Of a stretch of 64,000 nt of DNA, positions 24,073 to 36,512 are shown piece after piece (within the stretch, counting starts at the first letter, position 1; each line of letters begins with the position of its first letter). The notes under the pieces are model-generated. The model was not told the DNA's origin and searched no databases. It saw only the letters and a list, made by a program, of their open reading frames with translations. Source of the DNA: Rhytidiadelphus loreus. Lineage: Eukaryota; Streptophyta; Bryopsida; Hypnales; Hylocomiaceae. The position numbers and the translations under genes were made by a program. Location: contig OX344762.1 in the NCBI GenBank assembly GCA_947034895.1, forward strand, positions 43,132,760-43,196,759, in the 5' to 3' direction.

Positions 24073-25869
24073 CTTGGGGGGATCACTCCTTGTAATTTAA
24101 GGTATACACTTGAGTTAAGAGGGTATTTGATGTGGGGCTATTTACCTTAATCATTGCATTAAAGATGACCATATTTTTGCATAAAAAGCTAAAAGGGCAT
24201 ATTTTCAATACCCTATAGTTTTTATAAATTCATTCATGCAAGTTTTTAAGTGGGGCTATCTTACATATAAAATTTAAGTGTCCAATTTTCTCCCACCCCC
24301 ACCCTTCTTCAAAAAAATTCTCTTCCATCTACTGCATCTATGTATGGGGTATATATTGTGAAACCAACAATAATCAATTAAATTCAAGTGGCAATTTTTA
24401 ACCCCTAAAGGCCAATTGTCCATTGAATGAACAATTGAAACTCTGGGTAGGTCCCTATAAGTCAATTTTGGTCAAATGTTCATAAAATTTTGATACAAGA
24501 TGTGAACATGTATCTTTATAGTGAAAATATAATTTTTTTCCGCCCTAAACTTTTTTGGCAGCCCTTGCAATTTGGGCATCTTTGAGGCATCTTTGCAAAA
24601 ATTCTCATCAACTATTGAAATTTGGCATTTATGATACTAATAAAATATGTCATACAATTATCAAAAATAATTTAGTTCTCAAATCACATCCTCAAAGGAG
24701 TCAAACTTTATTAGCTATGTTAGGTTGGTTTAAAAATAAATAAATTCTTCTAACCTCAAGTCCTATTATCTTGAAATATGTGAAGTCAAAGTTCTTGAAA
24801 TTTTTCCCAAATATTCTAAATGTTTGTCTCTAATTTTTAACCATTTGGATTTCAAATTAAAAAAATCTCATTGCACAAGAAATCATTAAAAAAAGACTAA
24901 AGTATTGCCAATGCACTTAACTTCTTTGCATTGCAAGTTGATTCAAATTTTTCATGAGTGAAATTAACATCATATATTTATGAATAGTCAAAATCTTCAT
25001 TTTTGTGTAGACCAAAATTTTTATTCTAAGAGGGCTTGAGGTCTGCTAATTCTAGTTTGCAAGAATGAGAATAAGGTTTTTTTTTCTCACTTCAAACATT
25101 ATAATTTTTCAATCCACTTGATCAAATGGGCTAAAATTATTTTCACACATTTTCATAATTATATAATACACTTTTATACAATTGGAATTTTTTTAAATAA
25201 TTTTTATTTTAGACAATGCATCAAAAATTGACAATTTTGGATTTTTCCTCTTCCAAAACACCCTCTAGTCTTTAGGGGTTAATAACATTGAACACTTTAG
25301 AATTCCTAATGAAATTATCCCATGAAAACCTCATTCAATACGAGTGTGATCAACACATATGGCTTCAAAGATTAGAATTAAATGGACTATAAATTCTATC
25401 ATCATATTGTACAATTTTCAATTTGTTGAATTCACTAAGGTATACCTCCCTATTCATACAATGTGACAATTTTTCCACTTTTAGTTGATGTCTTACATTT
25501 ATATTAAAGAATACTATTTTTTATATATATACTATAAGTACCATGGCACAATTTTAGTCGACCACCCATTATTGTAGATTTTCTTGACTATGTTCATTTT
25601 ATCATCCATATGAAATTATTTGTCCACATCTATACTCATCATACTATGAAAAATTTGCACGGCTTCTATTTGTCAAGGCTAACTTATTAATAAAAATTCC
25701 TATTATATGATGTTTTTACATACCCTAATTTATATATATTAGAGTGTGTAGCATTTCATGAACCCTATAGTAGTTCTACAAATTATATAAAATTTTCCCC
25801 CTTTGAATTAAATGAACCCTATCTTTTAACTCACGTAGTTTTCTAAAAATCGTGAGTGTTCCCCCCGGG
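24073..25869. mobile_element. hAT-like non-autonomous element, copy B
   Basis: A 1797 bp element with left end CTTGGGGGGATCACT and right end (reverse-complemented) CCCGGGGGGAACACT, flanked by the perfect 8-bp duplication CACAAGTC at 24065-24072 and 25870-25877. It aligns with 8616-10774 over its whole length and lacks the MITE found there at 9910-10263. No transposase frame is seen. Confidence 0.88.
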
Positions 25870-25877
25870 CACAAGTC

Positions 25878-27863
25878 CTTTGATAATTGCATAAATCAAA
25901 ACTTTTAGGCCAAATCACTCAAAAATGCATAGAAAATACATACAAATTTGCACGTGCACCCAAATTATATTTTTAGATTCATATAAAAAAACTTGCATCC
26001 AAAAAGATAAACTATGTGCACAACCAAATCAGAAATCAAACCACAACATCTAAACCAAAACTTCGTAAAGCACAATGTGCTTGCAAGGAATTTTTTGGAA
26101 TTTACTGCCAACCACCTCTGTACAAAAGTTGAAAAATTATAACCTATTGCCAAACAATAGGCTGTACTTAAGGTAAACTAGCCTATGCCAGGCAAAACAC
26201 TAATTATAGACACCTAAGGAATGACCCATCAAAGTCTTGCATCACACCCATCACAGACTTTTTTTCAAAAAAAATGAGATTTGGTCTACATTAGGTTGAG
26301 TTTGTGGCCACAACCAATGCCTTTGATGCATGATAAATGGAGTGATTAGTGACTCAATAGGAACTTCCACCTTAGTTTTGATTACACTACAAAAGGTGAC
26401 TTTTTTAGGCCTTCATGCATGTTGTGGCCATATTAGGAAAATAGTGTGACTGCTTTAGGTGAGTAAGATAACCATCATGGATACACTTTTTGTTAGTCTT
26501 GGGGTAATCTAGAGACTCTCTTAGTCTAATCGGGCAACACACTTCAAAATTTCATAACAAATTCACACTTTGTCAAAAACAAAACAAAACAAAACAAATT
26601 GAATTGCTCTTTCCATTCCTCACATTCATCTTTACCTGAAATTATTATTTAAAAAACAATAATTCGGCCAATGCCAACAGGGCAACCAAGTCATTGAATG
26701 TGCCAGTCATAATAGGCTGGTTTACCTTCCATACTACGAGTATACAGGATGGATTGACAGCAGTGAGAGTCTTTTTGAGCCTTTTGAATTTTTGAATTTT
26801 CGAATTTGCAATTCCAAGGTGGTCAGACAAGTGTACATACACATATCATCATCGATTGAGTGCACACCTTGGAGGCAGCTCCTTGGAGGCTTTACCGTAG
26901 CACTTCTTCTCTTGGCAGGAGAGAAGATCTTCGAAGAAGATCATTTGAGAAGTCTAACTTTCTTTTGAGTGCCAGCACTGGCAGGAAAACGGCGACTCGT
27001 GGCATAGCATGAAAGGAAAAGGAAAGGTGCTCAGAACACTGACTTGGTTTGGTTTTAAAAATAAAAGGCCGGCATCTTTGAATTCTTTTGGGTGCTGTGC
27101 TTTCGAGGATTTTGGAGCATCCATTGTTGCAACACACACATGAGCAGTACTAACTATTTCAGTACAAGAGGAGGAGTAGAAAGGAGGTCTTGGAGCATCA
27201 AGCTAGCTGTTACTACTTATGAGTGTCCAAGTACACTTGAATGTATGTATGTATGGTGTTCAGAAGAAGAGACTTAACTCTGCTCGTATATGACCAGCGT
27301 GAATGAAGAGTCTCTTGGAGATAAGGTCGAAACACTCATTACCGTTCTGCAGCCCAATTCCATCAATAGATCAGCCAAATTCTGTCACCAACTTTGGCCC
27401 CAATTCCGCCTACCCCCACCCCACCCCAATTCCCTTCCTTTTATTGACAGAATGAGAGAATTCTATGACAGAATCAGGGATTTTATGACAACAAGGGTTA
27501 CGTGTCACTCCATTATTAGAGAATATCTAGTACTTGATTTAGGCAGTAATGAATTGTTTAGAGGACAATTTTGACCTCATTCTATAAGTGGTTTTGTAAT
27601 TTCAGGGTTGACCACTTCAAAAATTCACAAAAATTACAAATTTTTAATCAGAAAATTATAATTCCACTTGGGTTTGATCCGTGAAAAAAAAAACTTTGAA
27701 AAATATGTGCCCTTCTTGAAATTAACCCCAAGATACTCAGATTGCAAATCAAAGGGGTGATAGGTAGTTCTACCTTAGTTCTACTATCTATGATGTCCAT
27801 ACAATAGACATTTGGCACCAAGCTTGGACATTGTTGCTGGATTCTCCATCAAAGAATCTCTTT
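25878..27863. other. Gene-free stretch, partly of normal base composition
   Basis: No supported gene. From about 26640 to 27560 the sequence is less AT-rich than its surroundings and holds frames of 60-94 codons on both strands, but none shows a recognisable domain. It may be a decayed gene or promoter-like DNA. Confidence 0.4.
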
Positions 27864-28237
27864 TTTTCTACTAATGCTAGTTCCATAGATCTGTGCTATG
27901 AGTGAGGGTGCAAAATCAACGTCAAGTACAAAACTAGTGTCACTTCACAATTTCATTTTTTTTTTGTGGAAAATGGTACTTATGTACGCTACAATATTTG
28001 AAATAATGTGATTTTTGAAAATTTGTGTGGTGTACTAATAGGACAAGTCATTTTCTACTAATGCTAGTTCCATGGATTTGTCCAATGAGTGAGGGTGCAA
28101 AATCAACATCAAGTACAAAACTAGTGTCACTTCACAATTTCATTTTTTTTTTGGGAAAAATGGTACTTATGTACGCTAAAATATTTGAAATAATGTGATT
28201 TTTGTTTGTAAATTTGTGTCAATCATGTACTAATAGG
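27864..28237 (+). repeat. Tandem duplication, two units of about 187 bp
   Basis: Units at 27864-28050 and 28051-28237 share CTACTAATGCTAGTTCCAT, GAGTGAGGGTGCAAAATCAA, AAGTACAAAACTAGTGTCAC, a T run and GGTACTTATGTACGCTA. They differ by a handful of substitutions and small indels. Non-coding. Confidence 0.85.
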
Positions 28238-28762
28238 ACAAATTAGTGTAGACATGGGGAGTGTACACATGGATTTTTACAAGCTTTGACATTGCTTAGT
28301 GAATGTGACTACAACTAAAATCATTTAAAAAAAGCATGTGATCAAATAAATGTAAAAAATTGCCCTTATTGTGACTTTCTTAGGGATTAATTTTGTATTT
28401 TGTGACATCCTCTAGAAAGATTGGGAATCCTTGATTCAAATTATGAAATCAAAATTTATCATCCTTTGTAAACAAAAAAATTCTAATATTTTTCCTTAGT
28501 GTAAAATTCCATGAGACTAGATGTAGTCTATCTGTAGTCCATTTGATGCAAATGTCTAATAGGACAAGTCTCTACGTCTTTGCAATTTCATCCTTAGTAC
28601 TTCTATCAAATACAAAGAAACTAAGTGTATTCAAACCAAATATATGATAAGGATGTTGTAATTGATGTAAACCTAAATATTATTGTCAAGAAGACTTTGT
28701 CTCTAGTAGGTAATTAAACTAAAAAGCATTGATCTAATTGTTCATATTGCAATTGCATTTTA

Positions 28763-29206
28763 GAGCATCCTTAGTCTAGACTAGTAATTTGCTTGGCAAT
28801 GGTATGTGGGTTGTCAATCACATAAATCTAGTCCCAATGCATCCTTTAACATACCCTCAACCTTCATGGGTTTGGCATTCAAATACCCTTGTCCGTCAAA
28901 ATTTCAAAGTATTTGTTGTGCCTACCAAGAAGCTTTGCATGCATATGGCAACAATTGGTTCCAAAGGGTGCAAAAGGCCATGGAAAAACTTCTCAAATGA
29001 AAAATTGCTTCATTCTTTTTTAGTACTCCCAAGCGACAAATTGACAAAGTCTGACAAGCCCCTATCAATTGAAATAGTTTTAAAAGTATCATATGTTGGT
29101 TGAGGAGCAACCTCCTAGATGGCTCTTGTCAACTTTGAGGACTTGTCAAGAAGTCCAAGTTATACTAATACATTCCCAATTACAATTCCTTCAACTAAAG
29201 ATGCTC
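28763..29206. mobile_element. Tourist-like MITE, copy 1
   Basis: A 444 bp element with ends GAGCATCCTTAGTCTAGAC (left) and GAGCATCTTTAGTTGAAGG (right, reverse-complemented), flanked by TTA at 28760-28762 and 29207-29209. The TTA duplication and GAGCATC terminal motif fit PIF/Harbinger-derived Tourist elements. The 104-codon frame inside it is probably incidental. Confidence 0.75.
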
Positions 29207-29307
29207 TTATGCTCTTATGAAATTATGAAAGAATGAAGTGCAATGCAAATGTTAATAGAATTTATGAGAATACATGAAGGCTTATTGTTTTTCTTTTGGC
29301 TCTATAA

Positions 29308-29720
29308 GAGCATCTTCACTAGGGTGCAAAATATTGCCAAGGCAAGAAGTTTGCCATGTAGGGGTGAGTTCTTCTATTCCATGACTCAAAGATTTGGTTG
29401 TTTTTTAATGGAGGGTACAACAAATTTTCATTGCTATATTTCAAGCAAGTACAAGGCCCTTCATGTTTAACCTACGTTGCATTTGGCCCACATCTGACAT
29501 TATATATAAGGAGGAACATTGTTTCCAATGGCAAAATTCATTGAAGGAGCATAGGCTAAGACAAGCTACAATATAAACCACATCATCTTATCTTTTCCTT
29601 TATGTTTTGGAAACTATAATTGTGTAGTTGTTGTTGGGGTCTGATTAAGAGGCCTTCAAGCTTGTAAAGAGATACCAATTACTTTACTCTGGGCTAATTT
29701 TGCACCTGGTAGAGATGCCC
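29308..29720. mobile_element. Tourist-like MITE, copy 2
   Basis: A 413 bp element with ends GAGCATCTTCACTAGGGTGC (left) and GGGCATCTCTACCAGGTGCA (right, reverse-complemented), flanked by TAA at 29305-29307 and 29721-29723. It lies about 100 bp from the previous Tourist-like element. Both hold a motif near the left end resembling TGCCAAGGCAA or TTGCTTGGCAA. Confidence 0.75.
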
Positions 29721-29723
29721 TAA

Positions 29724-31467
29724 GCTATATTGCTCTTGGATGTTCTTTTAATTTCTAAATCACTAATTATCAATTCAACTCCATCATTAATTAAGAATCC
29801 ACTAACAAAATTTGTTGAATAATTTTTTTTATACACCCAATACTCTATACATTGATATATAATGTTTAGAATTTTATACACAAAATTACATGAATTGAAA
29901 ACCTTTAAGCCACACCAATATATGAAAGACAAATGAATAATTAATATGCCATTTGTTGTTATTTTTTAAGAAATTTTAATATTTTATAATTATATATGTT
30001 TTTAAAATTGTTTTATTATGTATATTAACCAAACCAGAAATCTCCTATGCAGTCTTAAGAAAAATTAGGTATTTAAAGAAGAGATCAAGTATGTACAAAG
30101 AAAATGCCTTCAATTCACCAAGATTAGGTGACCATTGTTCCTTGACTTGCAATTAGGATGATTTTTTTTTAGACTATTTTCTTGAGTGCTTCAACAATGT
30201 TTTAGATTGATGTCATGTCATACTCCAATTACAAATGTGCATCACATAAATCTATTAGTAGAAATACAATCAACAAATAAATTTTTTTTTTGTATTTACG
30301 ATAACAATGAATAAAACATCAACCAATTGATTGATTGCCGAGGACCAATTCTAAGGATATAATTACACCAATTGCAATGAATGTGTGACTTATAATTGAT
30401 AACCTTGTAGATTTAAGAGGGTTTGAAATATAATTCATGTGAAGATAAATATCCCTATGGTTGAGAGTTCATTTACTCAAATTAAAGTGGGAAAATGGTA
30501 TTTTTAGAGACAAGTATAAAGGATACATCTCAAACTTAAGGATAGACGGATTGTTAACAATTATTGTGCGGTTATCGTTGTTTCATGGATTTGTACCATA
30601 ATTGCATTGACTCAGTGTATTTTTATGCACTGAATCAGTGCGAAAACAATGAATATCAATAGTGTATGGTTTATGTACTTTAATTATATGATTGCTGTGC
30701 AATTTTGGCACAACAATTGCATAGTTAAAATACATAAACCATATGAGATTGAACTAAAATTATAACCCCTTGAAATTGAACTAAAATGTATTATAAGTGA
30801 TTATAATCATGGCCATATAATATAAAAGTTATGTACCTGGGTAATTAATAGAGTTAAAGTTTCTAAAACTCCTTCCGTACATTCTCATACTAGTCTAGTG
30901 CAAGATCGTACAGTTGAGTGATTGCAAGAAGGACCGGTCCTATTTGGCGTCACAATTGAAGTAACTGAGTTGCCATCAATTATAACTTTCAAAAAATGAA
31001 GTTGATGAATTTGAAATTATTATTGAAGATGGATAACTGAGAAATCATGAGATTCATAAATTTCATAAATTTTGAAAACTAATTTTATAATTAAATGTCA
31101 ATTTAGCTAATTTGTCACACTTTGCAGTTTAGGGGTTTTTAGTACTGTGGAGCATCCAAAAATTATGATGTTCACTTGAATTTTTTGTAGGCTATTTCCA
31201 CACTATATGAGCATGTGCCCACCAAAGGACATTAAAAAAACACACAATTCTTTGTCTTCAACATGCATGCAAATAGGGATCCTTTGCACATAGTACTCCA
31301 AACATTCATGATGGTTTCAACTTCTAGTTTTTGGTGAAATGTAATCACTATCAAGTCTTTACAAATGGCCAATTTTTAGTTTTATTTATTCATGATTTTC
31401 TAATTATTATTAATTTATACTTAATTTTATCTACTTTCTGTGACAAATTGTCATTTTTTTTAAATAG
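29724..31467. other. AT-rich gene-free stretch
   Basis: No supported gene. It contains one clear hairpin, listed separately, and otherwise simple AT-rich sequence. Confidence 0.5.
30665..30743. repeat. Short inverted repeat (79 bp hairpin)
   Basis: The left arm begins TATGGTTTATGTA and the right arm ends TACATAAACCATA; arms of about 36 bases surround a loop of ~7 (AATTTTG). The stem has a few mismatches. It could be a tiny foldback element; size and shape also resemble a microRNA precursor stem, but no evidence of expression exists. Confidence 0.6.
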
Positions 31468-32720
31468 CATTAGAGAAATTCTTAGCCCTCCAGAGGGTCG
31501 CTCCAGAGCAGCTGAAGGGACCCCAAGATTACATTTAACTTTGATTAATGATTTGTTTTTCTCCTATAGTCGATCACTGGAAGTCAAATGTCCAACGACT
31601 ATCAATGGTTCAAAATTCAAGTGTAAGTAGTTAAGTAATCAGGGTTCAAGTATTGTAAATTAAGCAAATTCAATGAAATTATGCAAAATGAAGTGAATTT
31701 TCAAGCTAGTTGCCAAAAAAATTAGAAAACTCTAACGTTTTCCAACTAGCTTCTAAAGCTAGTTAATTTAGGGTATTTAATGATGAGAAGAGAATATCTT
31801 TATGTACACATGGGATGGTAGGAGGTAGAACAACCTATGTGGGATATGAAGTTTAGAATTTGTAGTTTTTCAACCGCTCATAGTTAAGTTTAAAGTATGA
31901 ATCATGTTAACAATAGAATTTTAAACCCCATTTAAGCATAGTAAAATGAATTTTTTCAAAAACCTTTGAACTAAACAAAGTTGAAAAATCAAACTAGTTT
32001 TTATGTTAAAAAATCCATTTGATGTTTAGAGCCTCCAATAAAAGTTATCGACAAAATTCTAAAAGGGGTTGAAAGGGAGATTTTTTTTGACATTTTCAAA
32101 AACCTTCTCCAAATTTTGCCCATAACTTTTTATTGGAGTCTCTAAACTTCAAACAAATTTTTGGACATAAAAACTAGCTTGATTCTCCAACTTTTTTTTA
32201 GTTCAAAGGTTTTGATAAAAATTATTCTACTATGCCTAAATGAGGTCTAAAATTCTAGTTTTAACAGAATTCCTATTTTAAACTTAACTATGAGCGGTTG
32301 AAAAACTACAAATTCTAAACTACATATCCCACATGGGTTGTTCTACCTTCTACCACTCCATCTGTACATAAAGAGATTTTCTTCTCATCATTAAACACCC
32401 TAAATTAACTAGCTTTAGAAGCTAGTTGGAAAACGTTAGAGTTTTCTAATTTTTTGGCAATTAGCTTGAAAATTCACTTCATTTTGCTTAATTTCATTGA
32501 ATTTGCTTAATTTTCTAATTAATCACCTTGTATGTTCATGTGGCTCATTATTAAATAGACTTCTATTACACTTTCATTATTGGAGTTATGATGTCTTTCA
32601 CGATATTCACCCACTCTGACAATGCACTGTGGCTATATGCCTCTACTAATTTTTACGCGATTAATAGACTAGTTGGTTACTATGAAGCAACCCTTTGGAG
32701 GGCTGAGAATTTGTCTAATG
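31468..32720. mobile_element. Foldback element with ~47 bp outer inverted repeats
   Basis: The left end reads CATTAGAGAAATTCTTAGCC then CTCCAGAGGGT; the right end, reverse-complemented, reads CATTAGACAAATTCTCAGCC then CTCCAAAGGGT. Inside lies a separate long palindrome (31657-32513). The sequence between the outer ends and the palindrome is not inverted, suggesting the palindrome entered an older element. No target duplication is obvious and there is no coding frame. Confidence 0.7.
31657..32513. repeat. Long near-perfect palindrome, arms of about 400 bp
   Basis: The left arm starts AAATTAAGCAAATTCAATG and the right arm ends with its complement. Paired motifs run inward: AACGTTTTCCAACTAGCTTC, TTTTTCAACCGCTCATAGTT, AAAACTAG, and CAATAAAAGTTAT next to the centre near 32085. 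Mismatches and small indels are scattered along the arms. Non-coding; a read-through transcript would form a very long double-stranded hairpin. Confidence 0.85.
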
Positions 32721-33550
32721 TCCTGTTTCAATATTATTAAGTACTCAAAAGTACTATTGGCCATTGATTTTTTAGATCAACAGTTGATATTGCTCTATTT
32801 TGTAGTATTGTAGTACTTATAGTATTGAGCGCAAAAAATCACAATTTTGGTAGAATGCTACCAAAATTGTTTGGTCTTTCTTGCAATCACCTAATTGGAT
32901 ATGCACATGAAACAAATGGTTAAATCTTTTTGTTGTTTGTATTAATAATGATAATTTTGAATGTTGTTTTGAAGAAAAAAATGGCCTTAGGACTTAGAAA
33001 TGGCCTTGGGAGTTGGGACTTTAAGATTAAATGGTATAAGATTTTTTTTCTTCTAAATTTGAAAAAGTATGGCTTGTAAAGGAGAACCACCAAAAATCGA
33101 CCGAATAATCAATTTTGAATATGATCTCGAGCAATGCAGGGTGAAGCAAATATTTTCGGAGGGGGAAGGATGGAATTCATAGAAATGACAGGGATTGCAC
33201 AAACCTTAGTAATTTTATGATTTTTATCATTCAAATTGTAATTACTATGAATTTTGAAAGGCAAAAAGTGCTTCGGATCCACTGCCAATCTCTTAGACTC
33301 TTCCAATTCCGATCACTCAAAAACTATAGTCTTACTAAATGCTTTTTCCTTTCTTACTCACTACTTTGGGACATGTGTCATGAATCTATTAGTCCCAATT
33401 TCAAAAAGAAGAGAAAAAAACATTCTAGCTATGGTTGAAAATAAGTCAGTCTATAAGTTGGTTATTGGTCTATAGGTTGGTTATTGGATCCTGATCAGGA
33501 ATGGGTGTCTTCCCCTAAGTTAAGATTGTACCACACATCTCAAATACATT
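32721..33550. other. Gene-free stretch
   Basis: AT-rich sequence with no recognisable gene or terminal repeats. A short direct repeat of GGTTATTGG lies at about 33460-33487. Confidence 0.45.
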
Positions 33551-33994
33551 AGGGGTAGTCACACCTTCTTCACTTTGCACTTAGAGAATAAAGAATGAGA
33601 AGTTGGTGAGGGTTTGGAGGAGCCAATGGGAAGCCATGGTGAGTGAAGAAGGTGTGACACCCCTAAAAGATGTGTTGAGAGTGGAGAATGAAAAAAGTGG
33701 AGAAGCAACTTACCTAAACCTAAGATTAGATGTAAAGTTGGAGGGAAATCGGCAACAACAAAGGTGAAAGCGGCAATGAAAAGGTAAAAGTGTAGAGCAC
33801 AAAGGAATATTCTTAGTTGGATATATCTTCTGCACTCCCAATCTTCACCTCCGGTGGTGAAGACTAGGAGTGCGGAAGATATATCCAACTAAGTATATTC
33901 TACCAACATGAAGCCAACCCCAAGCCAACCCCAAGTCGCCACCTTTCCATTCTCCATTCTCCAAGTGCAAAGTGAAGAAGGTGTACCTACCCCT
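33551..33994. mobile_element. Inverted-repeat element with a nested central hairpin
   Basis: The ends share AGGGGTAG, then ACACCTTCTTCACTTTGCAC, GAGAAT and GAATG; ATT flanks both sides (33548-33550 and 33995-33997). The centre (about 33813-33898) is a separate hairpin with arms GTTGGATATATCTTC. A further copy of the end in reverse orientation lies at about 33642-33665, so the element probably holds a partial second copy of itself. Non-coding. Confidence 0.65.
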
Positions 33995-33997
33995 ATT

Positions 33998-36503
33998 GAC
34001 ACCATTGATGCAGAAATATTGAATTTGCCAATGAGGTAAGTTAGGTTGCTGGAAAACGTACAAGCAGTGACTGAAACTCAGTTCCTGAAACTTCCTGATC
34101 GACTCATGGTGCAGTCCCGGCCTCCCGGGTGCAGTATCGATCACAGTTAGTAGTACGTACTGCCACAAAGTCAAGCCTAAAAATTTCTTCCCCGTTTTGA
34201 TTTGGTCGTAGGCTCCCTCAAAAAGCATATTGCCAACCCGCGTTAACTTTGCACAGGAGACCAAAAGAAAAGAAAGAAATTCTCACTCCCTAATTCCTCC
34301 CTCAACTGCCTCCAGAGAAAAGAATTAAAATCCCCTGACAGAAACTAGCTGCCGTACGTGATCGATGGAAGAGTATTGCACCTCAAATTCCCTTCCCGAA
34401 AGACTTCTGCAGCTGCAGTTGTGTGTCATAGCTAGAAATAAAATAAAAATAGGAAATCGAAGCATCAGCAGCTAATGAATTCAGCATTGTCAAAGTACCG
34501 AAAGGACCATCTCGATCGACGGACAGACTGACCAAGTAATTCAGAAGTACAGCATGATTGTACCAATTGCAACATAGTCAACTCGATCACAAGCAAACTG
34601 TGAAGTTAACGTACATCCTGGCTGCAGTTTTCTATTTGATTACCTATTGTACAGTTCAAATGTACAATCGTAGTAACCCTTGTAGTAACCGTACCTTGTG
34701 GACCATATGTGGTCAAAGGTCAACATTCCCTTGTCGAATTAAATAATCAAAGTTGTGAAACTATTTTTCTTCAAATAGAAAGATTTTTTTAAGTTCCTGA
34801 CTTCCCGAAACAAAATTGATTTTTTTGAGAAAAGAATTTCCCAGATTTTTGGCATCTAGATATTGGAAACATTTTTTTTTTGGTCGACCTTGACCGCCTG
34901 ATACAATATTGACCAGTTGATTTTGTCTAATAAGATCCATTCAAATTACTCGAAAGTAATGAAAAAGAATTTTGAGAGAGTCAATAAATATGCAAGCTAG
35001 GTCCCTTTTGCGGTTCTTCGAAGCCTGTCCAGAAGTGACATTCTCTCGCGGGAGGTGGCTGCAGAAGCACCTACGATTCCAGAAAAGTGATTTAGCAAAA
35101 GCCGGGAGCGTGACTGTCACATACGATCGAGGCGCATGTATAGATACTACCGCTGCTTTTGTCTCGCATAAAATATTCATAACATGAAACACAACCGAAC
35201 AGTGGCGAAACTCTGATGGGTTCTGTCCGTCGTCTTCGTCTCTTGGACGAACTCCTTTCCATTATCCGCAGTTGGAGATTCCCAAAATTCTGTCCCTGAA
35301 CAAGCTAGGAGCTCACTTCGAATCCCAAACAGTAGATTAGTAGAATACGGTCGGTCGAAGCCTGCTCAACCTAATACCACAACCCTCAGAATGAAATACC
35401 ACAAGCTCTGAATGAAATACCACAACCCTCAGAATCTGTCATGTTGTGTAGACATCTGATTGGACAACTTTTGCAGTGCACAGAGCTTTCTCAAGTCAAA
35501 ACCAGTGCAGGCACAGATGGCAGATCTGGAAAAAGGCACCAATTATTTCATCAATTCCGTTAATAAAATTTCTGGCAGGGCACTGACAGCAACAGTGGAT
35601 GATCTCCATCCGAAGGGATGAAAGTTTCCGCCCAGCTGAAGTCCGGGAACTCGAGATTCCCAGAATCGTGGCCCCCAACAAGCTAGGAGCTCATCAGCCT
35701 TCTGGAAGAAGGAAACGAATCCCGAACGGCAGAATGAACACAATATTAAAGAATGAGAATCAAAGGCATGAAACAATAAAGACTTGCCATGAACTCAGGC
35801 AATTGAAAACTTCAATTGAAGGCAATATAATAAGGAAAAAGGGCAAACATCACAAGAGTCTGGTGTCAGTCAGTCCGCGGCTTATGAATTCAAGAGTTGA
35901 AAGTGCTTCCCAGGCCCACCACCCAGGCCGGTCATCTTTGAGTGACAACTGACACCACCTTTGCTACTAATTGATCGAGATTGCCTTCTATAGTTGCTTC
36001 TGTGTATTCCATTGCCAAGAGATCATCAAACAGCTAGCGCGTGGAATTCGCCGCACCAGCAGCTTGGACTTCAATGCAATTCTAGCTTACGACCATCGTC
36101 GATCTAGCTCGCTCAGTCTTTTTCGACAGGAATTAAGTCGTGGCACTATTCTAGCCCAGATGTCCGAAGCACGATATTTCAATCTGGTCTTCGCTCTTCA
36201 AGGTGGACTAGAAACTTCGTCATCGATCGCCTTATCGTGTGCACCAGACAAGTGTAACTGAGTGTGTACATTCAGAATTAGCTAGACAGTAGGGTACGGA
36301 GCGGTTCTCGTCTGATCGATCAATAAGATTCGATAAGGCATTAATAAGATGAGAGGGTGTTGGTAAGTATTCTTATGACCAGCTAGCTGTAGGTTCTAGG
36401 TGAGGGGGTAACAATAGTCAAGGAGCTTCATAGTAGACTAGCATTGTTTCGTTTGCATAAGAGAGGCCGGATCGGTGTGTGGGAATCATCGCGGGCTTCG
36501 TAG
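33998..36503. other. Intergenic region upstream of MLO
   Basis: About 2.5 kb with more balanced base composition than the repeats to its left and several CGATCGAT/CTAGCTAG-like words. No coding frame is convincing. It includes a small tandem repeat (35373-35436). A ~45 bp stretch occurs twice: GAGATTCCCAAAATTCTG then ACAAGCTAGGAGCTCA near 35275, and GAGATTCCCAGAATCGTG then ACAAGCTAGGAGCTCA near 35652. Confidence 0.5.
35373..35436 (+). repeat. Three-unit minisatellite, 21-22 bp period
   Basis: Units start at 35373, 35395 and 35416, each beginning AATACCACAA. Units 1 and 3 share CCCTCAGAAT while unit 2 reads GCTCTGAAT. Confidence 0.7.
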
Positions 36504-36512
36504 CTATATAAG
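36504..36512 (+). promoter_or_regulatory. Candidate TATA box of the MLO gene
   Basis: CTATATAAG lies about 235 bases before the MLO start codon. A transcription start ~30 bases downstream would give a leader of about 205 nt. The match to the plant TATA consensus is good; no other core element is certain. Confidence 0.5.

Noticed and set aside
28789..29103. 104-codon frame inside the first Tourist-like MITE
   Set aside because: It lies wholly within a non-autonomous element and shows no transposase motif.
35275..35700. Repeated ~45 bp motif considered as LTR ends
   Set aside because: The copies are only ~380 bp apart with no primer-binding site, polypurine tract or coding sequence between them.
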